Below the pieces are notes generated by a model. It worked only from the letters and a program-made list of their open reading frames with translations. It ran no database searches and had not been told where the DNA came from. From Syntrophobacter sp. SbD2 (GTDB lineage: Bacteria > Desulfobacterota > Syntrophobacteria > Syntrophobacterales > Syntrophobacteraceae): a DNA stretch of 10,348 nt. The DNA lies in the NCBI GenBank assembly GCA_900290385.1, contig OMSV01000162.1:1-10348 (forward strand), given 5' to 3'. The position numbers and the translations under genes are program-made. Below are positions 1 through 7,338 of this stretch, piece after piece; position 1 is the first letter of the stretch, and each line of letters begins with the position of its first letter.

Positions 1-63
1 ACCCTTCACCCTTCACCCTTCACCCTTCACCCTTCACCCTTCACCCTTCACCCTTCACCCTTC
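1..63. repeat. Tandem heptamer array, 9 x ACCCTTC
   Basis: Nine uninterrupted identical copies of the 7-mer ACCCTTC fill the left edge of the window, so the array may continue beyond it. It stops 2 bp from the stop codon of glmS, so in the glmS transcript it would read as GAAGGGT repeats immediately after translation ends. There is no spacer structure, so it is not CRISPR. Perfect identity of all copies points to recent slippage expansion. A degenerate relative (ACCCTTCACCCC followed by GCTYCYY units) occurs at 7808-7876. Its function is unknown. Confidence 0.95.
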
Positions 64-65
64 CC

Positions 66-1901
66 TCACTCCACCGTTACGCTCTTGGCCAGGTTTCTTG
101 GCTGATCCACGTCGGTTCCGCGAAGCACCGCCACATGGTAGGCCAGCAGTTGCAGCGGGAGGCTGAACAGTACCGGCGAGAGCCACTCGGATGAAGGATG
201 GATGACAAACTGGTTTTGAGCCGGCCCGATGATCTCGCTCGGTTCGCCTTCGATCAGTGCGAGGATAATGCCGTCTCTGGCCTTGACCTCCTGGATGTTC
301 GAGATCATTTTCTCGAAAAGCGGCCCCTGCCTCAGCAGGACCATGACCGGCATTTCGACGTCTATAAGCGCTATGGGGCCGTGTTTCATCTCACCCGCCG
401 CATAGCCTTCAGCGTGGATATAAGAGATTTCCTTGAGCTTAAGCGCGCCTTCCAGGGCGATTGGGTAGAGCGCGCCTCGGGCAAGATAGAGAAAGTCTTT
501 GAAGTCTTTATACTGTCTGGCCCAGGCGCTGATCATGCTCGTATCGGAGAGAATTTTTTCCATCTTGCCCGGAAGTTCGACAAGATCCTGGATATATCGC
601 TCGATCGATTCCCTGGGAAGTTTGCCGGTTTCGGCGGCCCAGTAAACCGCGAAAAGGTACAGGGCGACCAGTTGAGTGGTGAATGCCTTGGTTGAAGCCA
701 CTCCGATCTCGGGTCCGGCATGCGTATGGATCACCCCCTGGGCCATCCGGGCTATGCTGCTTCCGACCACGTTTACGATTGCCCGGCAATTAGCGCCCTT
801 ATCCAGCCCTTCCTTCAGCGCCGCCCTGGTATCGGCGGTTTCCCCGGACTGGCTTATAACCAGCAGGAGGACTTTGTCGTCGAGGATCGGGTCCCTGGAG
901 CGGAATTCGGATGCAAGATCCACCTCGACAGGGATTCTGCACAACCCCTCGATCATGTACTTGGCCACCAGTGCGGCATGGTAGGAGGTGCCGCACGCAA
1001 CGAGCAAGACTCTTTCGATTTTGTTCAGCAGGGTCTTATCCAGGTTGAGATCTGGAAAATCGATCTTCTTGCGCTCAAGATCGACCACGCTTCGGAAAGT
1101 ATCGATGACGGCCCGAGGCTGCTCATAGATTTCCTTGAGCATGAAATGCTTGTAGCCGGCCTTTTCGGCCATTAGCGGGTTCCAGTCCACCTGGTGAGGC
1201 TCCGGGTTTCGTTGGGTCCCATCGGCAAGCGACTCGATCTGGTAGTTTTGCCGGGAAATGAAAACGACCTCCTCGTCATTCAAGTAAACCACCTGGCGTG
1301 TATAGGGCAGTACGGCCGGGACATCGGACGCCAGAAAGAAGGAGCTCCCGGTGATCCCAAGAATAAGCGGGCTTTCCTTTCTGGCGGCAACGAGGCTGTC
1401 GGGTTCCAGCTCGTTTACGATTACCAGCGCGTAAGAGCCTTTTAGCTTCTTGAGGGTATTGCGCACCGCCTGCCGATATTCATTTACTCTTTGCCACTCA
1501 CTGTGAAGCAGCGCCACTATTACTTCGGTATCCGTCTGGGACGCAAAGCGATGCCCTTCCCTTTCGAGTTCTTCCTTGAGAACGGCGTAATTCTCTATTA
1601 TTCCGTTGTGAACCAGGGCAAAAGGGCCGGAGCGATGAGGATGGGCGTTTTGCTCCGAGGGCCTGCCATGTGTTGCCCACCGGGTATGCGCCACGCCGAC
1701 CGTACCGCTTACCGGGTGATCGCTGAGCTTGCTCACCAGTCCGCTGAGTTTGCCTTCGCACCGAACGATCTGAAGCCGGCCGTCGGGCCCGACCATTGCG
1801 ATTCCTGCGCTGTCGTAGCCTCTGTATTCCAGCCTGGCAAGACCGTTTAACAGGATGTCCCGGCCTTCGCCGGGACCGATGTATCCCACTATTCCGCACA
1901 T
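66..1901 (-). CDS. glmS: Glutamine--fructose-6-phosphate aminotransferase (isomerizing), GlmS
   Basis: This 611-residue protein makes glucosamine-6-phosphate from fructose-6-phosphate and glutamine, the first step of UDP-GlcNAc synthesis for peptidoglycan and lipid A, in the cytoplasm. The N-terminal class II glutaminase domain (about 1-220) begins MCGIVGY, so Cys2 is the nucleophile after Met removal. HTRWATHG (72-79, Arg74), HNG (98-100) and TDTE (123-126) supply the glutamine and oxyanion-hole residues. Two SIS sugar isomerase domains follow: CGTS (303-306), SQSGET (350-355) and STKAFT (403-408) in the first; LEGALKLKE (483-491) and MKHGP (505-509) around the second. The C-terminus has the invariant Lys (606) in LAKSVTVE. 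Length matches the E. coli enzyme (609). The start is fixed by Cys2 and by AGGA 8 nt upstream (1910-1913). The gene is divergent from dnaE and appears intact. Identification is secure. Confidence 0.98.
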   Translation of the reverse strand: MCGIVGYIGPGEGRDILLNGLARLEYRGYDSAGIAMVGPDGRLQIVRCEGKLSGLVSKLSDHPVSGTVGVAHTRWATHGRPSEQNAHPHRSGPFALVHNGIIENYAVLKEELEREGHRFASQTDTEVIVALLHSEWQRVNEYRQAVRNTLKKLKGSYALVIVNELEPDSLVAARKESPLILGITGSSFFLASDVPAVLPYTRQVVYLNDEEVVFISRQNYQIESLADGTQRNPEPHQVDWNPLMAEKAGYKHFMLKEIYEQPRAVIDTFRSVVDLERKKIDFPDLNLDKTLLNKIERVLLVACGTSYHAALVAKYMIEGLCRIPVEVDLASEFRSRDPILDDKVLLLVISQSGETADTRAALKEGLDKGANCRAIVNVVGSSIARMAQGVIHTHAGPEIGVASTKAFTTQLVALYLFAVYWAAETGKLPRESIERYIQDLVELPGKMEKILSDTSMISAWARQYKDFKDFLYLARGALYPIALEGALKLKEISYIHAEGYAAGEMKHGPIALIDVEMPVMVLLRQGPLFEKMISNIQEVKARDGIILALIEGEPSEIIGPAQNQFVIHPSSEWLSPVLFSLPLQLLAYHVAVLRGTDVDQPRNLAKSVTVE

Positions 1902-1981
1902 AGTTTTATTCCTGCCTTGTTAAGTTCGAGAAAATCTGTCCAGTTCAGAAGGCGGTCTTAAACGAATTGCGTTCAATCTTA

Positions 1982-2011
1982 ATCATACTGCCCCTCCGGC
2001 AGCAAGGTGAA
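1982..2011 (-). promoter_or_regulatory. Candidate sigma-70-type promoter of glmS
   Basis: On the minus strand a TATGAT -10 box (1982-1987, 5 of 6 to consensus) lies 18 bp from TTCACC (2006-2011, 4 of 6 to TTGACA). Transcription would begin near 1975 and give a glmS leader of about 74 nt. This is a pattern match only; the -35 box is mediocre. Confidence 0.35.
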
Positions 2012-2053
2012 AATTTGAAATGGCCCGATACGGAGATCTCACGCCGAAAATCG

Positions 2054-2081
2054 AAAAAGCAAAGCAAGGGGCGGCTTTGCT
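2054..2081 (-). terminator. Terminator-like hairpin between glmS and dnaE, minus-strand orientation
   Basis: AGCAAAGC (2058-2065) and GCTTTGCT (2074-2081) form a perfect 8-bp stem with an 8-nt loop. Read on the minus strand it is followed by a short U run (2057-2054). That is the layout of an intrinsic terminator for leftward transcription, yet it lies upstream of glmS rather than after a gene. It could be a leader attenuator of glmS if transcription starts to its right, or could stop leftward antisense transcription arising near dnaE. No gene that it would normally terminate is visible. Confidence 0.4.
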
Positions 2082-2186
2082 AGGCATGATTCTGATACGC
2101 TCTTTTGAAACTGCGGCTTACGGTTAATTTTGCGGGAACGAGTTCGCCAAATGTGTTAGGATTTAAAAAAAAGGAGAAAAGCCCGT

Positions 2187-4721
2187 ATGTCTTTTGTCCA
2201 TCTGCATGTCCATACCCAATACAGCCTTCTTGACGGCGCCATCCGGCTAAAGGACCTCTTTGATACCGCCGCCGCCTACAGGATGCCCGCAGCGGCCATT
2301 ACCGATCATGGCAACATGTTCGGCGCTTTGGAATTCTACGAACGGGCAAAAAAATGCGGGATCAAGCCAATAATCGGCTGTGAGGCCTACATTGCGCCCA
2401 AGGGCCGTCACGATAGGGGATCGAAAGCCGAAGGCGAGGCAAGCGGGGATGAGGACCGAAGTTTTCACCTGACGCTTCTGGCGCGCAACCGGGCCGGTTA
2501 TCAGAACCTGTTGAAGCTGGTCTCACTGGGTTTCACGGAAGGGTTCTATTACAAACCTCGCATGGACAAGGAAATCCTCAGGCGTTACAGCGAGGGGCTC
2601 ATAGCCCTTTCGGGCTGTCTCAAAGGGGAGATTCCCTCGCTTTTGATCAGAAATCAGCATGAGGGTGCAAAAAGGACGGCTCAGGAGTATGCGCACATAT
2701 TTGAGCCGGGTAATTTTTACCTGGAAATCCAGGCAAACGGCATTCCCGAGCAGGCTATTGCAAATGAGGGGCTGGTGCGCCTGGCCCGGGAGCTCTCGCT
2801 TCCGCTGGTGGCCACAAACGACTGCCACTATCTGCGCAAAAGCGACGCCCGCGCTCACGAGGTCCTGCTGTGCATACAGACGGGCAAAACGATTCTGGAC
2901 GAAAAAAGGCTGAAGTTTCACACCGATCAGCTTTACTTCAAATCCCCCGAAGAGATGGCAAAAGAGTTCGCCTATGTTCCGGAGGCGCTCAAGAATACCC
3001 TTGAGATCGTCGAGAAATGCGATCTGGAACTGGAGTTTGGCAATTATCATTTCCCGGTATTTCCGCTCGAGCAGGGCGAGGACCTGGACGAACGGTTCGA
3101 GCGCGAGGTAGGGCTGGGGTTCGAGCAGAGGATCGAGGCTATACGCCGCAAGCACCCGTCCTTTGGCGAGGAGCAGCTCAGTGAGTATCGCCAAAGGCTG
3201 GACTACGAACTCGGCGTTATAAAGCAGATGGGATTTGCCGCCTACTTTTTAATCGTGGCGGACTTCATAAACTATGCGAAAAGGAGCGGCATTCCGGTCG
3301 GTCCGGGCCGGGGGTCCGCAGCCGGCAGCCTTATAGCATACGTTATGCGCATAACCGACTTGGACCCGATCGAGCACGGGCTCATATTCGAGCGTTTCCT
3401 CAACATCGAGCGTATCAGCATGCCCGACATCGACGTTGACTTTTGCGTCAACGGCCGCGACAGGGTCCTCGAATACGTTACCAATAAATACGGCAAGGAC
3501 CGGGTCGCACAGATCGCCACATTCGGCACGATGCAGGCGCGCGCGGTGATCCGCGACGTCGGCCGGGCGCTCGCCATGCCTTACAACGAGGTGGACCGTA
3601 TAGCCAAGCTCATCCCGCCCACCCTTGGAATCGACCTGAACAGGGCCATGGCCGTCGAGCCCCGCCTCAGCGAGATGCGGTTGGAAAACCCACAGATAAA
3701 GGAGCTGTTCGAAGTCGCCCAGGCCCTTGAGGGACTCACCCGCCACGCATCCACTCACGCAGCCGGAGTAGTGATATCCGACAGGCCCGTTGTCGAGTAC
3801 ATGCCCCTGTGCGTTGGTCAGGAAGGTGAAATCGTTACGCAGTATCCCATGAAATACGTCGAAAAGGCAGGACTCATCAAGTTCGACTTCCTGGGCTTGA
3901 GAAACCTCACTGTGATCAGCGACGCGGTAAATCTCATAGCGGAAAATCATGGAAAACAAATAACTATCGAAGACCTCCCGCTCGACGATCCTGACACTTA
4001 CGCCCTGCTGGCCCGCGCCGACACCACCGGGGTGTTTCAGCTCGAAAGTTCCGGAATGCGGGACATAATGGTAAGGCTGCGTCCGGAAAATTTCGCCGAT
4101 ATAGTGGCCCTGGTCGCACTCTACCGCCCGGGCCCACTGGAAAGCGGCATGGTGGAACACTACATCCAGGGCAAACACGGGGGGCAGGCAGGTTGTCTAC
4201 GATCTCGACGTTCTCAAGCCGATACTGGAATCGACCTACGGGGTGATCCTCTACCAGGAGCAGGTGATGAAAATTGCCAGCGCCCTGGCCAACTACTCTC
4301 TGGGGGAAGCCGATATTTTGCGCAGGGCCATGGGCAAAAAGATCGGCGCGCTGATGAACGATCAGAGGGACCGGTTTGTAAAGGGCGCCGTGGCAAACGG
4401 TATCGATTCTGTAAAAGCCAACCGCATTTTCGACCTCATGGCCAAATTCGCCGAGTATGGCTTCAACAAGTCTCACAGCGCAGCCTACGCCCTGATCGCA
4501 TACCAGACCGCATGGCTCAAGTCTCATTATCCGGTCGAGTTCATGGCGGCCCTGATGAACAGCTTCCTTGGCAGCTCCGATCAGATAGTAAAGCTGATAA
4601 ACCAGTGCGCCCAGATGGATATCAGCATTCTACCGCCCGATGTAAACCAAAGCGGCAGGACCTTCCAGGTCGTGGGGCGCATGATACGGTTCGGGCTCGG
4701 AGCGGTGAAAAACGTCGGTGA
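2187..4721 (+). CDS. dnaE: dnaE fragment 1: PHP domain and polymerase palm
   Basis: This is the open frame as written, 844 codons, of which about the first 665 are genuine DnaE. The PHP domain carries His5-x-His7-x-His9, Asp40-His41, Glu66, His94 and Asp212-x-His214, the pattern of a metal-binding, potentially active 3'-5' proofreading PHP site; E. coli DnaE has lost this site. The palm shows VGPGRGSAAGS (371-381), PDIDVDF (413-419, Asp414 and Asp416) and KFDFLG (565-570, Asp567), the three catalytic aspartates with spacing like E. coli 401/403/555. After KHGG at about 666-668 the frame is wrong: the following 175 or so residues are Arg/Gly/Gln-rich nonsense overlapping fragment 2, ending at TAA 4719-4721. 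Confidence 0.85.
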   Translation: MSFVHLHVHTQYSLLDGAIRLKDLFDTAAAYRMPAAAITDHGNMFGALEFYERAKKCGIKPIIGCEAYIAPKGRHDRGSKAEGEASGDEDRSFHLTLLARNRAGYQNLLKLVSLGFTEGFYYKPRMDKEILRRYSEGLIALSGCLKGEIPSLLIRNQHEGAKRTAQEYAHIFEPGNFYLEIQANGIPEQAIANEGLVRLARELSLPLVATNDCHYLRKSDARAHEVLLCIQTGKTILDEKRLKFHTDQLYFKSPEEMAKEFAYVPEALKNTLEIVEKCDLELEFGNYHFPVFPLEQGEDLDERFEREVGLGFEQRIEAIRRKHPSFGEEQLSEYRQRLDYELGVIKQMGFAAYFLIVADFINYAKRSGIPVGPGRGSAAGSLIAYVMRITDLDPIEHGLIFERFLNIERISMPDIDVDFCVNGRDRVLEYVTNKYGKDRVAQIATFGTMQARAVIRDVGRALAMPYNEVDRIAKLIPPTLGIDLNRAMAVEPRLSEMRLENPQIKELFEVAQALEGLTRHASTHAAGVVISDRPVVEYMPLCVGQEGEIVTQYPMKYVEKAGLIKFDFLGLRNLTVISDAVNLIAENHGKQITIEDLPLDDPDTYALLARADTTGVFQLESSGMRDIMVRLRPENFADIVALVALYRPGPLESGMVEHYIQGKHGGQAGCLRSRRSQADTGIDLRGDPLPGAGDENCQRPGQLLSGGSRYFAQGHGQKDRRADERSEGPVCKGRRGKRYRFCKSQPHFRPHGQIRRVWLQQVSQRSLRPDRIPDRMAQVSLSGRVHGGPDEQLPWQLRSDSKADKPVRPDGYQHSTARCKPKRQDLPGRGAHDTVRARSGEKRR

Positions 4722-5169
4722 GGCGGCCGTAGAGATCATTTTGCAGGGCCGCCGGGACCAGGGCCCGTATACGACGATCCACGAGTTCTGCGAGCGGATC
4801 GATTCGCAGAAAGTAAACCGGCGCGTGGTCGAACAGCTCATTCGATGCGGCGCTTTCGACTCCTTGCATCAAAACCGCGCCCAACTCATGGCGGGCCTGG
4901 ACGAGGTGATCGAGCGGGCCGCTGCCGCCCAAAGAGACCGCCAGGCCGGGCAGATGAACTTATTTGAAATGTTGCGTTCACAAAAAAAGATGAAGGCCCC
5001 CCCACTTCCCGATGTTACGGACTGGGACAGCCGAATTCGGCTCCAATTCGAAAAAGAGTCCCTGGGGTTCTTTATCTCCGGCCATCCTCTTGATTTTTAC
5101 TCGGAGCAGATCCGCTCGGTGTGCACCGCCGACACTCAATCGGTAAAAGACAAACGGGAAAGCGCATAA
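4186..5169 (+). CDS. dnaE: dnaE fragment 2: fingers, helix-hairpin-helix and clamp-binding region
   Basis: After the frameshift the DnaE alignment resumes in the next frame: RQVVYDLDVLKPILESTYG, then the strongly conserved YQEQVM, and EYGFNKSHSAAYALIAYQTA near 4453-4512. FGLGAVKNVG (from about 4690) and a conserved IRCGAFDSL form the helix-hairpin-helix DNA-binding part. The beta-clamp motif QMNLF is at 4951-4965. The frame ends in KDKRESA followed by TAA (5167-5169), inside the linker before the OB fold. The only candidate start near its beginning is GTG at 4243, which is an internal Val codon with no ribosome binding site, so this is a continuation of fragment 1 and not a separate gene. Confidence 0.85.
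   Translation, partial: RQVVYDLDVLKPILESTYGVILYQEQVMKIASALANYSLGEADILRRAMGKKIGALMNDQRDRFVKGAVANGIDSVKANRIFDLMAKFAEYGFNKSHSAAYALIAYQTAWLKSHYPVEFMAALMNSFLGSSDQIVKLINQCAQMDISILPPDVNQSGRTFQVVGRMIRFGLGAVKNVGEAAVEIILQGRRDQGPYTTIHEFCERIDSQKVNRRVVEQLIRCGAFDSLHQNRAQLMAGLDEVIERAAAAQRDRQAGQMNLFEMLRSQKKMKAPPLPDVTDWDSRIRLQFEKESLGFFISGHPLDFYSEQIRSVCTADTQSVKDKRESA
4951..4965 (+). other. dnaE: Beta sliding-clamp binding motif QMNLF in DnaE
   Basis: The pentapeptide QMNLF fits the QxxLF clamp-binding consensus and lies where the internal clamp-binding motif of DnaE (QADMF in E. coli) is expected, between the helix-hairpin-helix region and the OB fold. Its preservation argues that the sequence was under selection until very recently. 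Confidence 0.75.
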
Positions 5170-5673
5170 GTGGTGCTCTGCGGTCTGTTCTCAATCATAA
5201 AGGAAATCACCACAAAGCGAGGGGACCGCATGGCGTTCCTTAACCTCGAAGACAAGCAGGGCACAATCGAGGTAGTGGCCTTCGCGGAGCCTTTCACTCA
5301 GGCTCGAGAGCTGATCGCAGGCGATGAACCGCTTGCTCTGTGGGCCAGGGTTCAGCATGACGAAAAATCGACAAAGCTGGTCGCCAACCGCATCCTGAGT
5401 ATGCAGGAGGCCGGACTGCAGGCCGTGGACTCGGTCCACATAACGCTCGATGCGGTCAGGATGGACAGGGACTCTTTGGGCCGGCTAAGACACCTGCTCA
5501 TGGCCCACCCCGGAGAGTGCCGGGCCGTCCTGCACCTGGCGGTCAAGGACAAGGGGGAAGCCGTGCTCGATTTGAGCAAACTGCCGGTCAACCCGACCCA
5601 CTCTTTTTTTGAGGACATGCGGCTCTATTTCGGCCCGGACTGCGCTGAGCCGATGTATAAAAATTCCGACTAA
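5170..5673 (+). CDS. dnaE: dnaE fragment 3: OB fold and C-terminal tail
   Basis: These 167 codons lie in the same frame as fragment 2, directly after its TAA stop. They contain the DnaE OB-fold signature: KEITTKRGDRMAFLNLED (from about 5200), then EVVAFAEPF and a WARV strand. A C-terminal region follows that corresponds to the tail that binds tau in other DnaE proteins, ending FFEDMRLYFGPD. The GTG at 5170 abuts the stop codon and has no clear Shine-Dalgarno sequence, so independent translation is doubtful. Readthrough or correction of one base (for example GAA or CAA in place of TAA) would join it to fragment 2. No hairpin terminator was seen in the 66 bp after it. Confidence 0.8.
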   Translation: MVLCGLFSIIKEITTKRGDRMAFLNLEDKQGTIEVVAFAEPFTQARELIAGDEPLALWARVQHDEKSTKLVANRILSMQEAGLQAVDSVHITLDAVRMDRDSLGRLRHLLMAHPGECRAVLHLAVKDKGEAVLDLSKLPVNPTHSFFEDMRLYFGPDCAEPMYKNSD

Positions 5674-5739
5674 CGGCGTCCTTTGGCTACCGCATAGTTT
5701 TCGCCCCTGTTGCTTCAACACGGCAAGGTATAAATCGTA

Positions 5740-7236
5740 ATGAAAATTGCACTTGTTACACCCATGAACACTTCCGGTAATGATAAGAGTTTTTATGACT
5801 GGAAATTTTATTCCAAGTTTCTGTTCTCAAGGAAATACTTCTTATATCAACTGGCCGTTCCCATCCTGGCCTCTTTGACCCCTCCACGGCATGAGATAAG
5901 GGTATTTGACGAAAATATTGAAGACATCGATTATTCATGGAAGCCTGATCTTGTAGGCATCACAGTCAGCAGAACTATGCATGCCGATAGGGCTTATGCT
6001 ATTTCGGAAGAATTTCGGAAAAGAGGAGTCAAGTCAGTTCTGGGCGGTATTCATCCGTCCATGTGTCCGGAAGAAGCACAGTTGTACTGCGACAGCGTAG
6101 TGGTCGGAGAGGCTGACAATGTGTGGGCGACTCTCCTTGAAGATGCAGAAAATGGCTGTATGAAAAGTCGCTATCAAGCTGGGAAGCTCGCCGATTTACA
6201 AGCTTCTCCCGGCATAACCAGAGCGTCCCTTTCGCGAAACAGATATATGCAGGACGTTATGCAGACCTCAAAGGGGTGCCCTTTCCATTGTGAATTCTGC
6301 TCGGTGTACGCATTTGACGGGCAGGAGATCAGGCATAAGACGATAGATCAGGTCATAGCCGAGGTCATGGATATCAATAGCTCCGCTTCTCACTACAAGA
6401 AGAAGAATGTCATATTTTTTGCCGACGACAATATCATTGCCGATAAAAAATACGCCAGGGAGTTATTCCTGTCGCTCAAGCCGCTCAATGTCAACTGGTC
6501 GTGCCAGGCATCCATCAACATCTCCCAGGAGGATGAACTCTTGGGTCTTATGCGCGACGCCGGGTGCGGGGCTGTGTTTATCGGGTTTGAATCGATATCA
6601 AAGAAAAACCTTCAGACCATGCACAAATCGATCAATCAGCGGTATGATTACGCCAAGGCAATAAAAGATATACAGTCATACGGAATACTGGTTCTGAGCT
6701 CCTTTATCGTGGGCTATGATTTTGATTCAGAAACGACCTTCGATGAATTAAAAGATTTCATTCGAGAGACCAATCTCCTGATGCCGCTCATCAATATCCT
6801 CACGCCTTTCCCTGGAACCGAGCTTTTCAAACGCCTTGAAAAGGAAGGGACGATCCTTCACAAGGACTGGAGCAAATACGACACCCAAAATGTCGTTTTT
6901 AAGCATCCCAGGTTGTCTCAGAAGGAACTGACAGATGGATACAATAGTATCGTGAGATCAGCCTATTCATTTGATGCTGTCTGGAAGAAATTAAATTATT
7001 ACTGGGATATGGATTTCTGGAAGCGCGCCAATGAGCTTGACCCGGTGAAATTCTCCTACCGCCTTTTGTTTGCACTGCGGCTGTTTACATTGCTCTTTTC
7101 CCGCAACTGGGACCGATCCGGATTTATCTTGAAGGTATTGACCAAGGTGTTCAGCAAACGTGTAAGGATATCGACCATCCTGACCATGATGGCCTACAAT
7201 GATTTTGCGTGCAGCTTGCAGAACAGTACCGGTTAA
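5740..7236 (+). CDS. B12-binding-domain radical SAM protein, substrate unknown
   Basis: This 498-residue protein has an N-terminal cobalamin-binding-type Rossmann domain (about 1-140): MKIALVTP, KPDLVGITVS (68-77) and LGGIHPSMCPEE (101-112), with VVGEAD (121-126). The DxHxxG cobalt-ligand motif is absent, as is usual in this radical SAM class. The radical SAM core follows, with its CxxxCxxC iron-sulfur motif Cys180-PFH-Cys184-EF-Cys187, FFADDN near 226-231 and FIGFES near 285-290. ILTPFPGTELF marks the end of the core and a C-terminal extension of about 130 residues follows. Relatives include BchE-like cyclases and hopanoid-modifying HpnP/HpnJ-type enzymes, but nothing here decides the substrate. 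The ribosome binding site is weak (AAGG about 11 nt upstream). Base and codon use is visibly AT-richer than dnaE and glmS, suggesting later acquisition. It stands alone, 66 bp after dnaE. Confidence 0.88.
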   Translation: MKIALVTPMNTSGNDKSFYDWKFYSKFLFSRKYFLYQLAVPILASLTPPRHEIRVFDENIEDIDYSWKPDLVGITVSRTMHADRAYAISEEFRKRGVKSVLGGIHPSMCPEEAQLYCDSVVVGEADNVWATLLEDAENGCMKSRYQAGKLADLQASPGITRASLSRNRYMQDVMQTSKGCPFHCEFCSVYAFDGQEIRHKTIDQVIAEVMDINSSASHYKKKNVIFFADDNIIADKKYARELFLSLKPLNVNWSCQASINISQEDELLGLMRDAGCGAVFIGFESISKKNLQTMHKSINQRYDYAKAIKDIQSYGILVLSSFIVGYDFDSETTFDELKDFIRETNLLMPLINILTPFPGTELFKRLEKEGTILHKDWSKYDTQNVVFKHPRLSQKELTDGYNSIVRSAYSFDAVWKKLNYYWDMDFWKRANELDPVKFSYRLLFALRLFTLLFSRNWDRSGFILKVLTKVFSKRVRISTILTMMAYNDFACSLQNSTG

Positions 7237-7247
7237 ACCTGTTTTTT
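7222..7247 (+). terminator. Weak terminator candidate at the end of the radical SAM gene
   Basis: AACAG (7222-7226) pairs with CTGTT (7239-7243) around the stop codon, and six Ts run from 7242 to 7247. The palindrome ACCGGT sits in the loop. The stem is only 5 bp, so this is a weak candidate supported mainly by its position and the T run. Confidence 0.3.
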
Positions 7248-7338
7248 GGGGATCATCCGGCAAACGAGTACCTGCACGACGAGAAAGGACAGTATCTGTG
7301 TGCTGTGAATTCGCTCTGTGGGGGCTTTTTGACTTTCT

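Larger units (their letters stand above)
1902..2186. other. Divergent intergenic region glmS / dnaE
   Basis: This 285-bp spacer separates the two divergent housekeeping genes. It holds the candidate glmS promoter (1982-2011), the hairpin at 2058-2081 and the dnaE ribosome binding site AAGGAG (2171-2176, 10 nt before the ATG). I found no convincing -35/-10 pair for dnaE, and no recognisable riboswitch or ribozyme. Confidence 0.6.
2187..5673 (+). pseudogene. dnaE: DNA polymerase III alpha subunit gene, broken by a frameshift and an in-frame stop
   Basis: DnaE is the replicative polymerase subunit, synthesising leading and lagging strands within the Pol III holoenzyme. Removing one G from the G6 run at 4179-4184 and reading through TAA at 5167-5169 gives one continuous protein of about 1161 residues, almost exactly the E. 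coli length (1160), with no other lesion. Domain order is classical: PHP domain (about 1-280), palm with catalytic Asp414, Asp416 and Asp567, thumb/fingers, helix-hairpin-helix region, clamp-binding motif QMNLF, OB fold and C-terminal tail. Start at 2187 follows AAGGAG with 10-nt spacing. Because dnaE is normally essential and the protein is conserved on both sides of each lesion, either the lesions are sequencing or assembly errors, or they are recent and another polymerase gene exists elsewhere. Programmed recoding is the least likely reading. The family call is secure; the broken state is uncertain. Confidence 0.9.

Noticed and set aside
1..63. CRISPR array or telomere-like end
   Set aside because: Units are 7 bp with no spacers. 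The array stops at a gene, and nothing else suggests a linear replicon end.
1902..2000. glmS ribozyme or riboswitch in the glmS leader
   Set aside because: The short leader shows no recognisable ribozyme core, and that element is typical of Gram-positive bacteria.
3249..4178. 309-codon open frame on the minus strand inside dnaE
   Set aside because: It lies antisense to the best conserved part of DnaE, has no recognisable domain and no ribosome binding site. It is a shadow of GC-rich coding sequence.
4170..4200. Programmed -1 frameshift or intein in dnaE
   Set aside because: The correction required is +1, not -1, and there is no intein-like insertion: only one base separates the two halves.
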